Assembly: GCF_029623755.1 (NCBI RefSeq)
Contig: NZ_CP121106.1
Location: forward strand, 1,313,001-1,377,000
Direction of reading: 5' to 3'
DNA length: 64,000 nt
Origin: Altererythrobacter sp. CAU 1644
GTDB lineage: Bacteria > Pseudomonadota > Alphaproteobacteria > Sphingomonadales > Sphingomonadaceae
The position numbers and the translations under genes are program-made. Of the stretch, positions 8,947 to 17,106 are shown piece after piece; the stretch's first letter is position 1, and every line of letters begins with the position of its first letter. The notes under the pieces are model-generated. The model ran no database searches. It saw only the letters and a list, made by a program, of their open reading frames with translations, and was not told where the DNA came from.

Positions 8947-10190
8947 TGCAAAGAATTACGTGGGCACTGCTGTTCGCAGCCATTCTCGCAACTCTCGCCG
9001 GAGGGCTCGGCGGCTCGCTTCAGCCTTCCCGGCTTATCCTGGCTGCTGCATTGCCCCTGGCACTGCTCCAGCCCACTATCTTTCGGCACCTGACGCCAAC
9101 TGCAAAGCAGGCTCTGGTCATGGTCGCCGCCATCGTTACCGGTGGTGTACTGTCTCTCGCCTGGACAGAAGATTTGGCAGGAGGAATTGGTCTCCTACTT
9201 GCGGTTCTGGTTGGATCGCTTGGTTTTCTTGCGGGAAATAGCTGGAGTACCAATCCCAGATCTGTTCAACTTCTCATGCGCGCTTGGGTGATCATTGTCG
9301 GGATATCCCTCCCGGTCGCCCTGTATGAGATTGCAACTGGCAACCACTTTGAAGGAGCTTTCGAGGATCGCACAATTGGCGGCATCGGGTCATTTCCGTT
9401 CGCCGCGATTTTCTTCGGGAATTACAATGATTTCAGCGCATGGTTGAGTCTGTCATTTCCAATAACCATGGCCGCTTTGGCGCTTGAGAAGAATCCGTAT
9501 CTTCGCTTCCTTATTGCTGGAATGAATGCTTTGGTAATTGCGATCCTGGTTGTTAACACGAGTCGCGGCGCTATTTTTATTGCCATTATCGGATTTGCGT
9601 TCTTCGCGCTCAAATTTCAACGGGTAAGAATTTGGCTTCTGTTATTTGTGCCTGTTTTGATTGTAATGATTATCGATCAATTTGGAAATGAGGCGCTCGA
9701 TATTTACGACTTGGCAGTATACCGATTTGAGAGCGCAGGGTCGCAAGATGAATCTGTTTCGCAGCGCGTTGGACTGCTTACGGCCGGGCTGCAGGCCCTA
9801 CGGGATACGTATGGCTTTGGTGTTGGTGTTGGAGGATTCGAGGAGTACGTAAACGACAATTATCCCCAATTGATCCCCAACCCTCACAATTTCCTCTTGG
9901 AGATTGCAGTCAATTTCGGCGTCATTCCGGCGCTAGTTTTCGTGCGATTTTTCATCCTTACTTTTCTTTCGGTATTCCGCCGGAAAGATATGCCCGAGCC
10001 GGTCCGCGTTGCTGTCTTGTTTGGTGTCGTTACCTTGCCGGTGATTGGCGCGGTGCCAAGTCATGCTGCCGGATATATCTATTGGTGGGTTTGGATCGCT
10101 ACCTTGGTCGTTATGGCTGAGGTCAGACCAGTCGAGCGCATGAGACAGCGTTCTGCACCTGTGAACGCGATGCAGATGCGTACCGCTTGA
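8946..10190 (+). CDS. wzy: O-antigen ligase/polymerase family protein (Wzy-like)
   Basis: Multi-pass membrane protein (414 aa) with Wzy_C/O-antigen ligase character. Roughly eleven hydrophobic segments surround a large periplasmic loop (about residues 245-310) containing SVSQRVGLLTAGLQALRDTYGFGVGVGGFEEY and IPNPHNFLLEIAVNFG, the usual PHN(x)-type signature of this superfamily. Position directly after the flippase suggests it is the repeat-unit polymerase. A ligase role cannot be excluded, since a second family member lies at 24739. Its DNA is strikingly A+T-rich: about 43% G+C over 9541-9660 by hand count, the lowest sample taken in the window. Confidence 0.75.
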   Translation: MQRITWALLFAAILATLAGGLGGSLQPSRLILAAALPLALLQPTIFRHLTPTAKQALVMVAAIVTGGVLSLAWTEDLAGGIGLLLAVLVGSLGFLAGNSWSTNPRSVQLLMRAWVIIVGISLPVALYEIATGNHFEGAFEDRTIGGIGSFPFAAIFFGNYNDFSAWLSLSFPITMAALALEKNPYLRFLIAGMNALVIAILVVNTSRGAIFIAIIGFAFFALKFQRVRIWLLLFVPVLIVMIIDQFGNEALDIYDLAVYRFESAGSQDESVSQRVGLLTAGLQALRDTYGFGVGVGGFEEYVNDNYPQLIPNPHNFLLEIAVNFGVIPALVFVRFFILTFLSVFRRKDMPEPVRVAVLFGVVTLPVIGAVPSHAAGYIYWWVWIATLVVMAEVRPVERMRQRSAPVNAMQMRTA

Positions 10191-10336
10191 GAATTTTTTG
10201 GCGGTAATCGGAGAACACCCGTGGATCTCGAGCGCTTTGCACTAGGCACCCGTTGGCCAGTCACTGAGCTGTTTGTTCGGTATATTAGAACGCTGCTGAT
10301 CGGTACGGAGAACGTGCCCTATGGATCGCGCTTCCG

Positions 10337-11542
10337 ATGAAGATTCTAATGATCTGTGAATTCTTTGACGACGCGCTGGACTACCAAGAGAATATGTTGG
10401 CCAGGGCGTACTCAAAGCTCGGTCACGACGTCTCAGTAATCGCGTCGACTATCGAGTCGATCGAAGATTATGTGGCCGATCTTGATCGGGGGAAAGGGCA
10501 ATATTCGCAGCAATCCTACGAGTGGGGCAGGCTCTACAGGGTACCATTCTCCTTCAACCTGCTGAACCGGATCAAGCGGTTTGCTCCCCTAACCGAACTG
10601 ATCACAACGATAGGGCCAGATCTCCTCTTCTTCCACGACATCATTCCCAATCTGAACGAGGGGGTCCGATACGTTGCGCAACATCCCAGCTGCGCGATGA
10701 TCATGGACTACCATGCGGACGTAACCAACTCCGGAGCCAATTGGCTTTCGCGCCAAGTTCTTCACGGCATCATTCGCAGGCGCATTCTGAATGGTGCCCG
10801 GCCCCATCTACGGAAGATCTTTCCGGTGACGCCGGGAAGTACCGAGTTTCTGAGCACGTTATACGGGGTGCCTGAACATGAGATGGAACTCCTTCCGCTT
10901 GGCACTGATCAAGAATACGCTCGCTGCATTATGGAAGGAAACGCGCGGCAGCGGATTCGCGGTGCTCTGAATATCCCGATCGACACGCTTACAGTGTTTA
11001 CTGGCGGTAAGTTTACGCCCCTGAAGCAGACAGAAGAGGTGATCCACGCATTTCACATGCATCCAGACTTGCCGATTAGAGCCATTATCATTGGGGGTAG
11101 CGATAGGGCATATCCCGAATATGGATTGAGAATCCAGGAGCTGGCTCGGAGTGATGACCGTCTGCACTTTGTGGGCTGGCAGGATCGCGAAGGCGTCTAC
11201 TCGCACATGGCCGCGTCTGACCTCGCCATTTTCCCCGCCAGTCAATCTGTACTTTGGCAACAGTCGCTGGGTATGGGGCTTCCGCTCATCGTCAGCGAGC
11301 AATCACAACAGATCAGAGGCACGACGTCGGTGCGCTACCTTGATCGGCATGCGAACCTGCAGATCTTAGATTCGGCTCGCCCATTCGCTGAGCAGATCGG
11401 CGAGCAGCTGCACAAACTGGTGAGTGACAGGGCGCTACTTGCCAGAATGTCGCAGGGCGCGTTGAAGACTGCTGCAGAGATGCTTGATTATAAGGCCATT
11501 GCAGAGCGCACCTTGGCGTGCACCTATTTGCCACATTGGTAG
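10337..11542 (+). CDS. Glycosyltransferase family 4
   Basis: GT4-type glycosyltransferase of 401 aa. It opens MKILMICEFFDDALDYQENMLARAYSKLGHDVSVIAS, a GT-B acceptor domain, and the donor domain has FTGGKFTPLKQTEEVIHAFHMHP, HFVGWQDREGVYSHMAASDLAIFPA and the glutamine/leucine-rich region before GLPLIVSEQS. It follows the polymerase after 146 bases, the first gap of any size in the locus. The sugar transferred is not known. A 12-codon frame from 10321 overlaps its start, but nothing else supports translation of that frame. Confidence 0.8.
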   Translation: MKILMICEFFDDALDYQENMLARAYSKLGHDVSVIASTIESIEDYVADLDRGKGQYSQQSYEWGRLYRVPFSFNLLNRIKRFAPLTELITTIGPDLLFFHDIIPNLNEGVRYVAQHPSCAMIMDYHADVTNSGANWLSRQVLHGIIRRRILNGARPHLRKIFPVTPGSTEFLSTLYGVPEHEMELLPLGTDQEYARCIMEGNARQRIRGALNIPIDTLTVFTGGKFTPLKQTEEVIHAFHMHPDLPIRAIIIGGSDRAYPEYGLRIQELARSDDRLHFVGWQDREGVYSHMAASDLAIFPASQSVLWQQSLGMGLPLIVSEQSQQIRGTTSVRYLDRHANLQILDSARPFAEQIGEQLHKLVSDRALLARMSQGALKTAAEMLDYKAIAERTLACTYLPHW

Positions 11543-11579
11543 CGTGGCTGATCCTTCGATCTCCTCAGGAACTGATATA

Positions 11580-12722
11580 ATGAAAAGCGTACTATTCATC
11601 GGCCCAATACCTCCGCCGATCACGGGCCAAGCCCTAGCGTGCGAAGTCTTCTTAAAGGCGCTCGACGAGTTGCACTCTGTAACGTTGGTCAACATCAATA
11701 AGGCTGATCTCGTTAGCGGAGGTCTCTCTTGGAGTCGGATCAGAGAAATATTGCGCCTATTGCGCGAAGTACGCCGCGAAGCAAGGCGAGCAGACGCCGT
11801 TTATTTCACCATTACCGAATCAATACTGGGCAATGCCAAGGATATCTTGATATTCATCGCATGCTGGCGATTATTGGGCAAAATGGTGATCCATCTGCAC
11901 GGCGGCGCCGGAATGATACGGCTACTTAATGGCCCAACAGGATCTCTCCGTTTATTGAATGGGTTCTTCCTGCGCAGGATTGCGTCGGTTGTAGTGTTGG
12001 GCAAGAGGCTAACGAAGATTTACTCGGGAATTGTTCCCGAAGAGAGGCTTCACGTCGTCGAGAACTTCGCTGAAGATTGCTTTCAGATCAGTAGCGGCAC
12101 GCTTGATCGGAAGTTCGCCTCCGACAAGCCCTTATCCGTTCTCTATCTGTCCAACATGATTCCCGAGAAAGGCTATTTGTTGCTTCGGGACGCAGCGCTG
12201 GAACTCGAAAGAAAGCTTCCTGGTTGCACCCAGGTCAATTTTGCTGGAGCGTTTCAGTCAAAAGCCGAAGAGGAAAAATTCCTCGATTCAATCTCTAGTG
12301 CTGACAACATGAAGTATCACGGTGTGGTGAACGGGGATGAGAAGCGCACGTTACTCGCGGAAGCCGATATTCTAGCCTTGCCAACTTTCTATCCTTACGA
12401 AGGTCAGCCCATCTGCATTCTTGAGGGCTATGCCTCTGGGTGCGCTGTGCTAACGACTGACCACAGTGGGATATTCGATGTCTTCGAGCCAGGAAGGAAC
12501 GGGTGGGAGGTGGAGAAAGGCTCCAGCGAGTCAATCATTGATGCCCTGTCGGAATGTCTTGCTAGGCGCGACAAAGTGGCAAAAACTGGCGCTAGTAATG
12601 CGCAGCTCGCGCGAAGCAGGTTCACAGTTGATAGGTACAATCGTGAACTTGTCTCCCTAGTTTGCGAACTGCTCGACCATGAATCTAATTTCGCACCGGA
12701 AGACAGCAAAAAATGGCCGTAA
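11580..12722 (+). CDS. Glycosyltransferase family 4
   Basis: GT4-type glycosyltransferase of 380 aa beginning MKSVLFIGPIPPPITGQALACE, a typical N-terminal GT-B loop for this group. The donor half has SVLYLSNMIPEKGYLLLRDAAL, VNFAGAF, YHGVVNGDEKRTLLAEADILALPTFYPYEGQPICILEGYASGCAVLTTD. The start at 11580 is chosen because AGGAA lies about ten bases upstream; the frame is open further back (to 11484) but that would overlap the previous gene. Its end overlaps the next methyltransferase by 10 bases. Donor and acceptor unknown. Confidence 0.83.
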   Translation: MKSVLFIGPIPPPITGQALACEVFLKALDELHSVTLVNINKADLVSGGLSWSRIREILRLLREVRREARRADAVYFTITESILGNAKDILIFIACWRLLGKMVIHLHGGAGMIRLLNGPTGSLRLLNGFFLRRIASVVVLGKRLTKIYSGIVPEERLHVVENFAEDCFQISSGTLDRKFASDKPLSVLYLSNMIPEKGYLLLRDAALELERKLPGCTQVNFAGAFQSKAEEEKFLDSISSADNMKYHGVVNGDEKRTLLAEADILALPTFYPYEGQPICILEGYASGCAVLTTDHSGIFDVFEPGRNGWEVEKGSSESIIDALSECLARRDKVAKTGASNAQLARSRFTVDRYNRELVSLVCELLDHESNFAPEDSKKWP

Positions 12723-13453
12723 AACTCTACGAGATCTCCGAAAATCAAGATCACTATGGAGGCGAGTACTCGGAGAATGCAATGCTATGGCGTCGCTATG
12801 GTGCAATAGACAAGGCGCGCAACATTTCCGAGATTATCGCCGGAAGGCCGGTCGAGAGAGTCTTGGAAGTTGGTTGCGGCACTGGTGCAGTTCTGCGGGA
12901 GGTCATCTCGCGAGGCATCGGCCGTCATCATGTCGGTATCGACGTGGTCGATCCAATCGAGCATGTTGACAAATCGTCTCTCGGCCTCGACCTGCGCCAC
13001 TACGACGGAGTTACGATCCCGTTCGCTGACGATAGCTTCGATTTTGTCTACGCAAGCCATGTTTTGGAGCATGTGAGTGACCCTCGTGGGTTCCTTGCAG
13101 AATTGGCAAGGGTAAGTTCAAGATATATCTACGTCGAGGTTCCTTGCGAGATTTTACTTCGCAGCAGCAGGGAGTCTGTCCAAACAGCTTTGGACATTGG
13201 GCATATCAATGCATTCAATCCCACATATTTCCTTGTCACCCTTCAAACCGCGGGCTTGCCTCCGGAGGATTTGCGTGTGTTTGATCACTCATTGGAGGTG
13301 ACTGGGTTCGGAATGCCGGCTTGGAAGGGCCGGCTCCTGAAATTTATCCGCTCAAGCTCACTGGCGCTTGTCCCTGAACTGGCGACCAAGCTTTTTTGTT
13401 ACCATTGTGGCGCATTAGTGGATCTCGCAATGAGTAAACAACTGGGCAAATAA
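12713..13453 (+). CDS. SAM-dependent methyltransferase (class I)
   Basis: Methyltransferase of 246 aa with the class I motifs: motif I VLEVGCGTGAVLREV near residue 50, an acidic residue after the second strand (VGIDVVDP), and the FDFVYASHVLEHVSDP segment typical of the Methyltransf_11 type. Inside a glycan locus it most likely O-methylates a sugar or caps the chain, but no substrate signal is visible. It overlaps the upstream glycosyltransferase by 10 bases and ends 27 bases before the convergent FkbM gene. Confidence 0.8.
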   Translation: MAVKLYEISENQDHYGGEYSENAMLWRRYGAIDKARNISEIIAGRPVERVLEVGCGTGAVLREVISRGIGRHHVGIDVVDPIEHVDKSSLGLDLRHYDGVTIPFADDSFDFVYASHVLEHVSDPRGFLAELARVSSRYIYVEVPCEILLRSSRESVQTALDIGHINAFNPTYFLVTLQTAGLPPEDLRVFDHSLEVTGFGMPAWKGRLLKFIRSSSLALVPELATKLFCYHCGALVDLAMSKQLGK

Positions 13454-13480
13454 GGAACGCCAAATGTTTGAGGGTGCGAT

Positions 13481-14191
13481 TTATTGATTTTCGTGAGCGC
13501 CCTCTGGCATGTAGACGAAGCCATATTCGTGACCACCCGGCGAAACGTAGAAGAGCTTGTAGCCCGCTTCGCGAATCCTGCTCACGGCGTTGATGGTTCG
13601 CTCGGTGGGAATACCGTACATCCGGTGGTGAAACTCCACTAGCCACTGCCGAGGCCTAAACTCTCCGCGTAGAATGTCTTCAATAACGTCGTATTCGAAT
13701 CCTTCGATATCCATCTTCAAGATTTGTGGGGGCCCGGAACCATTCTCGGCAATCAGATCATCAAGGCGCTTGACCGGCGCCACGATCTTCAGCGCGACAT
13801 TTGATTTAGGGGCAGGTTGCGCAGAGTAAGAGACGTGCGCGTCATTCTCGGGTGCGAAGAACTCGATTTCACCTTCCTCGCCAGCAAGGCCAACTGGATG
13901 AAAAATGAAGTTTTCAGACAGCGACTGCTGTTCAATCCAGGTGCGGCACCTAGGGGTCGGATCAAAGCCGTGAATTCGGCACCGGAATGCCTCGATGGCA
14001 GCGAGGTCGAAGGAGATATCCTCCCCAATGCCGAAGGAGTAGACAATCGCATTCTCCTCGGTATCGTTCAACAGCGGCCATCCGCCATATTCGCTTCCAA
14101 GTACTCGATATGGCAGACTAATCTCTGGCCCATGCAATCGAGGGCGAAAGATACTACGATAAACTGATTTGAGGGCTTGCATGACGGTCAT
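13481..14191 (-). CDS. FkbM family methyltransferase (inverted in the locus)
   Basis: FkbM-type SAM methyltransferase of 236 aa. Family features are IVYSFGIGEDISFDLAAIE, HGFDPTPRCRTWIEQQ, HPVGLAGEEGEIEFF, and near the C-terminus LKMDIEGFEYDVIEDIL, which is the hallmark segment of this family. Such enzymes often O-methylate sugars or capsule glycans. It is the only gene inside the 2345-24168 run that reads leftward. Its promoter must therefore lie in the 284-base gap to its right, which holds repeated GANTC sites. Confidence 0.85.
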   Translation of the reverse strand: MTVMQALKSVYRSIFRPRLHGPEISLPYRVLGSEYGGWPLLNDTEENAIVYSFGIGEDISFDLAAIEAFRCRIHGFDPTPRCRTWIEQQSLSENFIFHPVGLAGEEGEIEFFAPENDAHVSYSAQPAPKSNVALKIVAPVKRLDDLIAENGSGPPQILKMDIEGFEYDVIEDILRGEFRPRQWLVEFHHRMYGIPTERTINAVSRIREAGYKLFYVSPGGHEYGFVYMPEGAHENQ

Positions 14192-14475
14192 TGTCAGCCT
14201 TTTCTAATGTATGACGCGGGTCTTGGATTCACGAATCCCAGTCCAACTTGTTTGGCGCATTGACGTGATGTTGATGGATTCACGACTTTGCCAAATTCCT
14301 GCATTGTTTGGAAAACTTTATTCCATGATTCCCCAACCTTCTTGCACCTGACCGAGCCGTAGGTACGTTTCTAATTGAGACAGGGGCAAACAGCCAGACT
14401 ATCAGATTGCAGGCAAGACGAGACTAACGTAGTCGCAGAAGCAGCATTTCCAGGCCGGGTTCAGCAGGTGGTAAA
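14192..14475. promoter_or_regulatory. Divergent gap with four GANTC sites and a direct repeat
   Basis: This 284-base gap separates the minus-strand FkbM gene from the plus-strand LpxD-like gene. It holds GATTC at 14226, GAATC at 14233, GATTC at 14277 and GATTC at 14327, about ten times the density expected by chance. The 11-mer TGGATTCACGA occurs at 14224-14234 and again at 14275-14285. GANTC is the target of the alphaproteobacterial CcrM methylase. Both promoters should be here; individual boxes were not assigned. Confidence 0.45.
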
Positions 14476-15354
14476 TTGCGTAACACATTATCGAAACGCG
14501 TTCGAGCTTCAGAACTTGCCGCCAGTATGGGGTTGCCTTGGTTTGGGACCGACGTTTCAATCTCTCACGTCCGGACCCTTGACACTGTCGATGAAGGGGC
14601 GCTGGCCTTCGCTAACTCGGACCTCGATCAGAAACGGCATTGCGCGGCGACCATAATCGCGAAACCCGGCGCGCGCATCTCTAAGGGCGCTGTTATTGAG
14701 GCAGATAACCCTAGATTGGCGTTTGCTCGTGCACTTCATCAAATCGAGAGACTAGCAGGTTTCCGAGGTTATGAAGCCGAGGCGTCAGTTGGAGAGGGGG
14801 CGAAGGTCAGTTCTACAGCGGTCCTTGGCAGATCTGTAACCATTGGAGCAAGAACCGTCATTGGCGAGAACGTTGTTATCTGTGATGGTACGAGAATTGG
14901 CTCAGACTGCATAATTAAATCAAACACAGTAATTGGGGAGCCTGGGTTTGGCTTCGAACGTGACGAGAATGGTGTGCCTGTGCGCATCATGCACCTGGGC
15001 GATGTTGTCATTGGCGATCGTGTAGAGATTGGCAGCCTCAACACCATTTGTCGGGCCACCCTTGGGACGACCGTTGTTGAGGATGATGTCAAGACAGACG
15101 ATCACGTGCATATTGCCCACAACTGTCGAATACGGAGGGGCGCCCTGATTACGGCTTGTGTAGAACTCAGCGGCGGTGTCGATGTTGGTGAGTTCTCGTG
15201 GATTGGTCCGAACTCTTCTCTAATGCAAAAAATCACTGTTGGCGACGGATCGCTTGTTGGAATTGGCTCGAATGTAACGAAACCCGTAGCCAAGGGTTCA
15301 ACAGTTGCAGGTAATCCTGCAAGGGTCTTGCGCGCCAGCACCGATCCACAGTAG
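14476..15354 (+). CDS. LpxD-like UDP-sugar N-acyltransferase paralogue
   Basis: Left-handed beta-helix acyltransferase of 292 aa with LpxD architecture. The N-terminal uridine-binding domain is seen in EGALAFANSDLDQKRHCAAT and ADNPRLAFARALHQI; hexapeptide repeats follow from about residue 95; and DHVHIAHNCRIRRG carries the His that is catalytic in LpxD. It lacks the long C-terminal helix of lipid A LpxD (about 340 aa). The start is TTG with AGGTGG seven bases upstream. Given the neighbours (deacetylase, methyltransferases, glycosyltransferases), it may acylate an amino sugar of the surface glycan rather than lipid A. That is inference. Confidence 0.72.
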   Translation: MRNTLSKRVRASELAASMGLPWFGTDVSISHVRTLDTVDEGALAFANSDLDQKRHCAATIIAKPGARISKGAVIEADNPRLAFARALHQIERLAGFRGYEAEASVGEGAKVSSTAVLGRSVTIGARTVIGENVVICDGTRIGSDCIIKSNTVIGEPGFGFERDENGVPVRIMHLGDVVIGDRVEIGSLNTICRATLGTTVVEDDVKTDDHVHIAHNCRIRRGALITACVELSGGVDVGEFSWIGPNSSLMQKITVGDGSLVGIGSNVTKPVAKGSTVAGNPARVLRASTDPQ

Positions 15355-15469
15355 CGAAGCCATCATTCTCACTGGCAGTCGGTCGAGCTTTCGATAGATC
15401 TATGGCGGACCATCGGCCTCAGTTCTTGGCAGCAGAGATCCTTGGCGCCTGCAAACTTGAAGGATATTC

Positions 15470-16234
15470 ATGAAGACCGGAAATCCCTGGAGTTCTGCCA
15501 GGTTTCGAGCGGAGGAATATGAGGAGCTGCTTTGCGAGCTAGTTGCTCGCGGCTACCGGAGCGTGCAACTGAAGAAGGTAGTGCGGGAAGAGCCCCACAT
15601 GTTTTTGCGCCATGACGTTGATCTGTCGCCCGAACTGGCCCTTCAGATTGCTCGACGTGAAGCGAACATCGGCGTCCAGTCTACCTTCTATTTCTTGGTC
15701 TCGACGCCGCTCTATTCTATCGCTTCTGCGCCCATCCGGGCGATATTGGAGGAGATTATCGAGGCCGGGCATGAAGTTGGGCTGCATCTCGATGTAACCA
15801 GATGGGATCCGAAGGCATCTGATCTGGATGCATTCGCCGGTCGCGAATGTGATATCTTGGAGCTTTGTGCTGGAAAGCCAGTAGAGACGATTTCCTTCCA
15901 TCGGCCGGCGCCGCAGCTATTGGGGCGCCCCGAACCCATCGCTGGGCGGCGCCATTGCTATGAGCCCGCACTCTTCGAAGAGGTTGGGTATATTTCAGAC
16001 AGCAATGGCGGCTGGCATCACGGACATCCCTTGGACCATCCCGCCGTCCAGGCGAGCCATGCGATTCAGTTACTGACGCACCCAATTTGGTGGTGCAATA
16101 GCGAGTCAATATCTGCTAGCGAGACGGTCGATGAACTATATCACCATCGCTGTGGTGAACTCCGCGGTGCCCTAGAAGAGACGGTAACCGCGTATCGAAA
16201 ATCAAATAATATCGTGGGGGCTGAGAATTCTTGA
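15470..16234 (+). CDS. Polysaccharide deacetylase-like (NodB fold) protein
   Basis: Protein of 254 aa with the marks of the NodB/carbohydrate esterase 4 group: FLRHDVDLSPELAL gives the metal-binding Asp pair, STFYFLV follows, HEVGLHLD stands where the metal-binding His motif is expected, and SFHRPAPQLLG gives the RxP-like segment. No signal peptide is visible, so it is probably cytoplasmic and may act on a nucleotide- or lipid-linked sugar. Neighbours are the LpxD-like acyltransferase upstream and a methyltransferase downstream, so a deacylation/reacylation role is conceivable but unproven. Confidence 0.7.
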   Translation: MKTGNPWSSARFRAEEYEELLCELVARGYRSVQLKKVVREEPHMFLRHDVDLSPELALQIARREANIGVQSTFYFLVSTPLYSIASAPIRAILEEIIEAGHEVGLHLDVTRWDPKASDLDAFAGRECDILELCAGKPVETISFHRPAPQLLGRPEPIAGRRHCYEPALFEEVGYISDSNGGWHHGHPLDHPAVQASHAIQLLTHPIWWCNSESISASETVDELYHHRCGELRGALEETVTAYRKSNNIVGAENS

Positions 16235-16292
16235 GTAACCTTGACCGTCAAGAAGAGTTCCAAGCCCGGATCCCGAAGTAGAACTTTCCCAA

Positions 16293-17006
16293 ATGAATCA
16301 AAAAATATTGACGCAAGAGCAAATTAGCTCATTCTACCATGACGAGTTCGTGGCAGACCAAGTGCGGGACTTTGGCGAACTTGTCGACCATCACCCCGAA
16401 GACGGCGTTGTTGTCGATATTGGAGGGGGGTGTGGTTTCTTCGCACGAGCACTGTCCGCATCGGGAGGTTGGCGAACCCGGGTTATCGATATGGATCCGG
16501 CGTCCATCGAGTCCTGTACCAGCATCGGAGTAGAGGGGCGCATCGGCAATGCATTGGCGCCGGCTGTCGAAGGCGACGAGCGCGTTGTCTGTTTCAATCT
16601 CATTCTCCACCACTTGGTTGGATCATCGGAGAGCGCTACTCGCTCATTGCAGATTGATGCTCTTCGGAAATGGCATGGACGGGTCCCCACATTGTTCGTG
16701 AACGAGTATATCTATCAATCCTTCTTGGGGCGTCTGAGCCCCCGTCTCATTTTCGAGATTACGTCGAGCCGGATGTTGTCCCTATTTGCTTCGATGGTTG
16801 CGCGCATTGTCCCGTCATTCAAAGCCAACACCTTCGGCGTTGGTGTGCGCTTCCGATCGCACGAAGACTGGTGCGAAATCTTCGAAGAAGCTGGATACAA
16901 GGTCACGAAGGTTGCGATCGGCAGCCCCGAACCTATCGCTCACCCGTTGCGCCTGCTCCTGATACGGACTATTCGCCGTGACAGCTATCGGTTGGAGCCA
17001 AAGTGA
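16293..17006 (+). CDS. SAM-dependent methyltransferase-like protein
   Basis: Protein of 237 aa with a class I methyltransferase core: VVDIGGGCGFFARALSASG near residue 36 (motif I), RVIDMDPASIESC (acidic loop), and VVCFNLILHHLVG, a position where such enzymes have the LLHHL segment. A basic, hydrophobic C-terminal third follows. Substrate unknown. It ends shortly before the amidotransferase gene, whose longer possible start would lie inside it. Confidence 0.7.
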   Translation: MNQKILTQEQISSFYHDEFVADQVRDFGELVDHHPEDGVVVDIGGGCGFFARALSASGGWRTRVIDMDPASIESCTSIGVEGRIGNALAPAVEGDERVVCFNLILHHLVGSSESATRSLQIDALRKWHGRVPTLFVNEYIYQSFLGRLSPRLIFEITSSRMLSLFASMVARIVPSFKANTFGVGVRFRSHEDWCEIFEEAGYKVTKVAIGSPEPIAHPLRLLLIRTIRRDSYRLEPK

Positions 17007-17106
17007 TGAGGCAACTCACCTAAGCCACAGTTCAGGCAAGCTTTGCGTCCCCATCGGGGACATCCAAGGCAACACTCCGTGCGAAGAGATTAAGGCGAAC
17101 GCATTC

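Noticed and set aside
10321..10359. 12-codon leader peptide before the glycosyltransferase at 10337
   Set aside because: It overlaps the gene start and has no ribosome site or attenuator structure.
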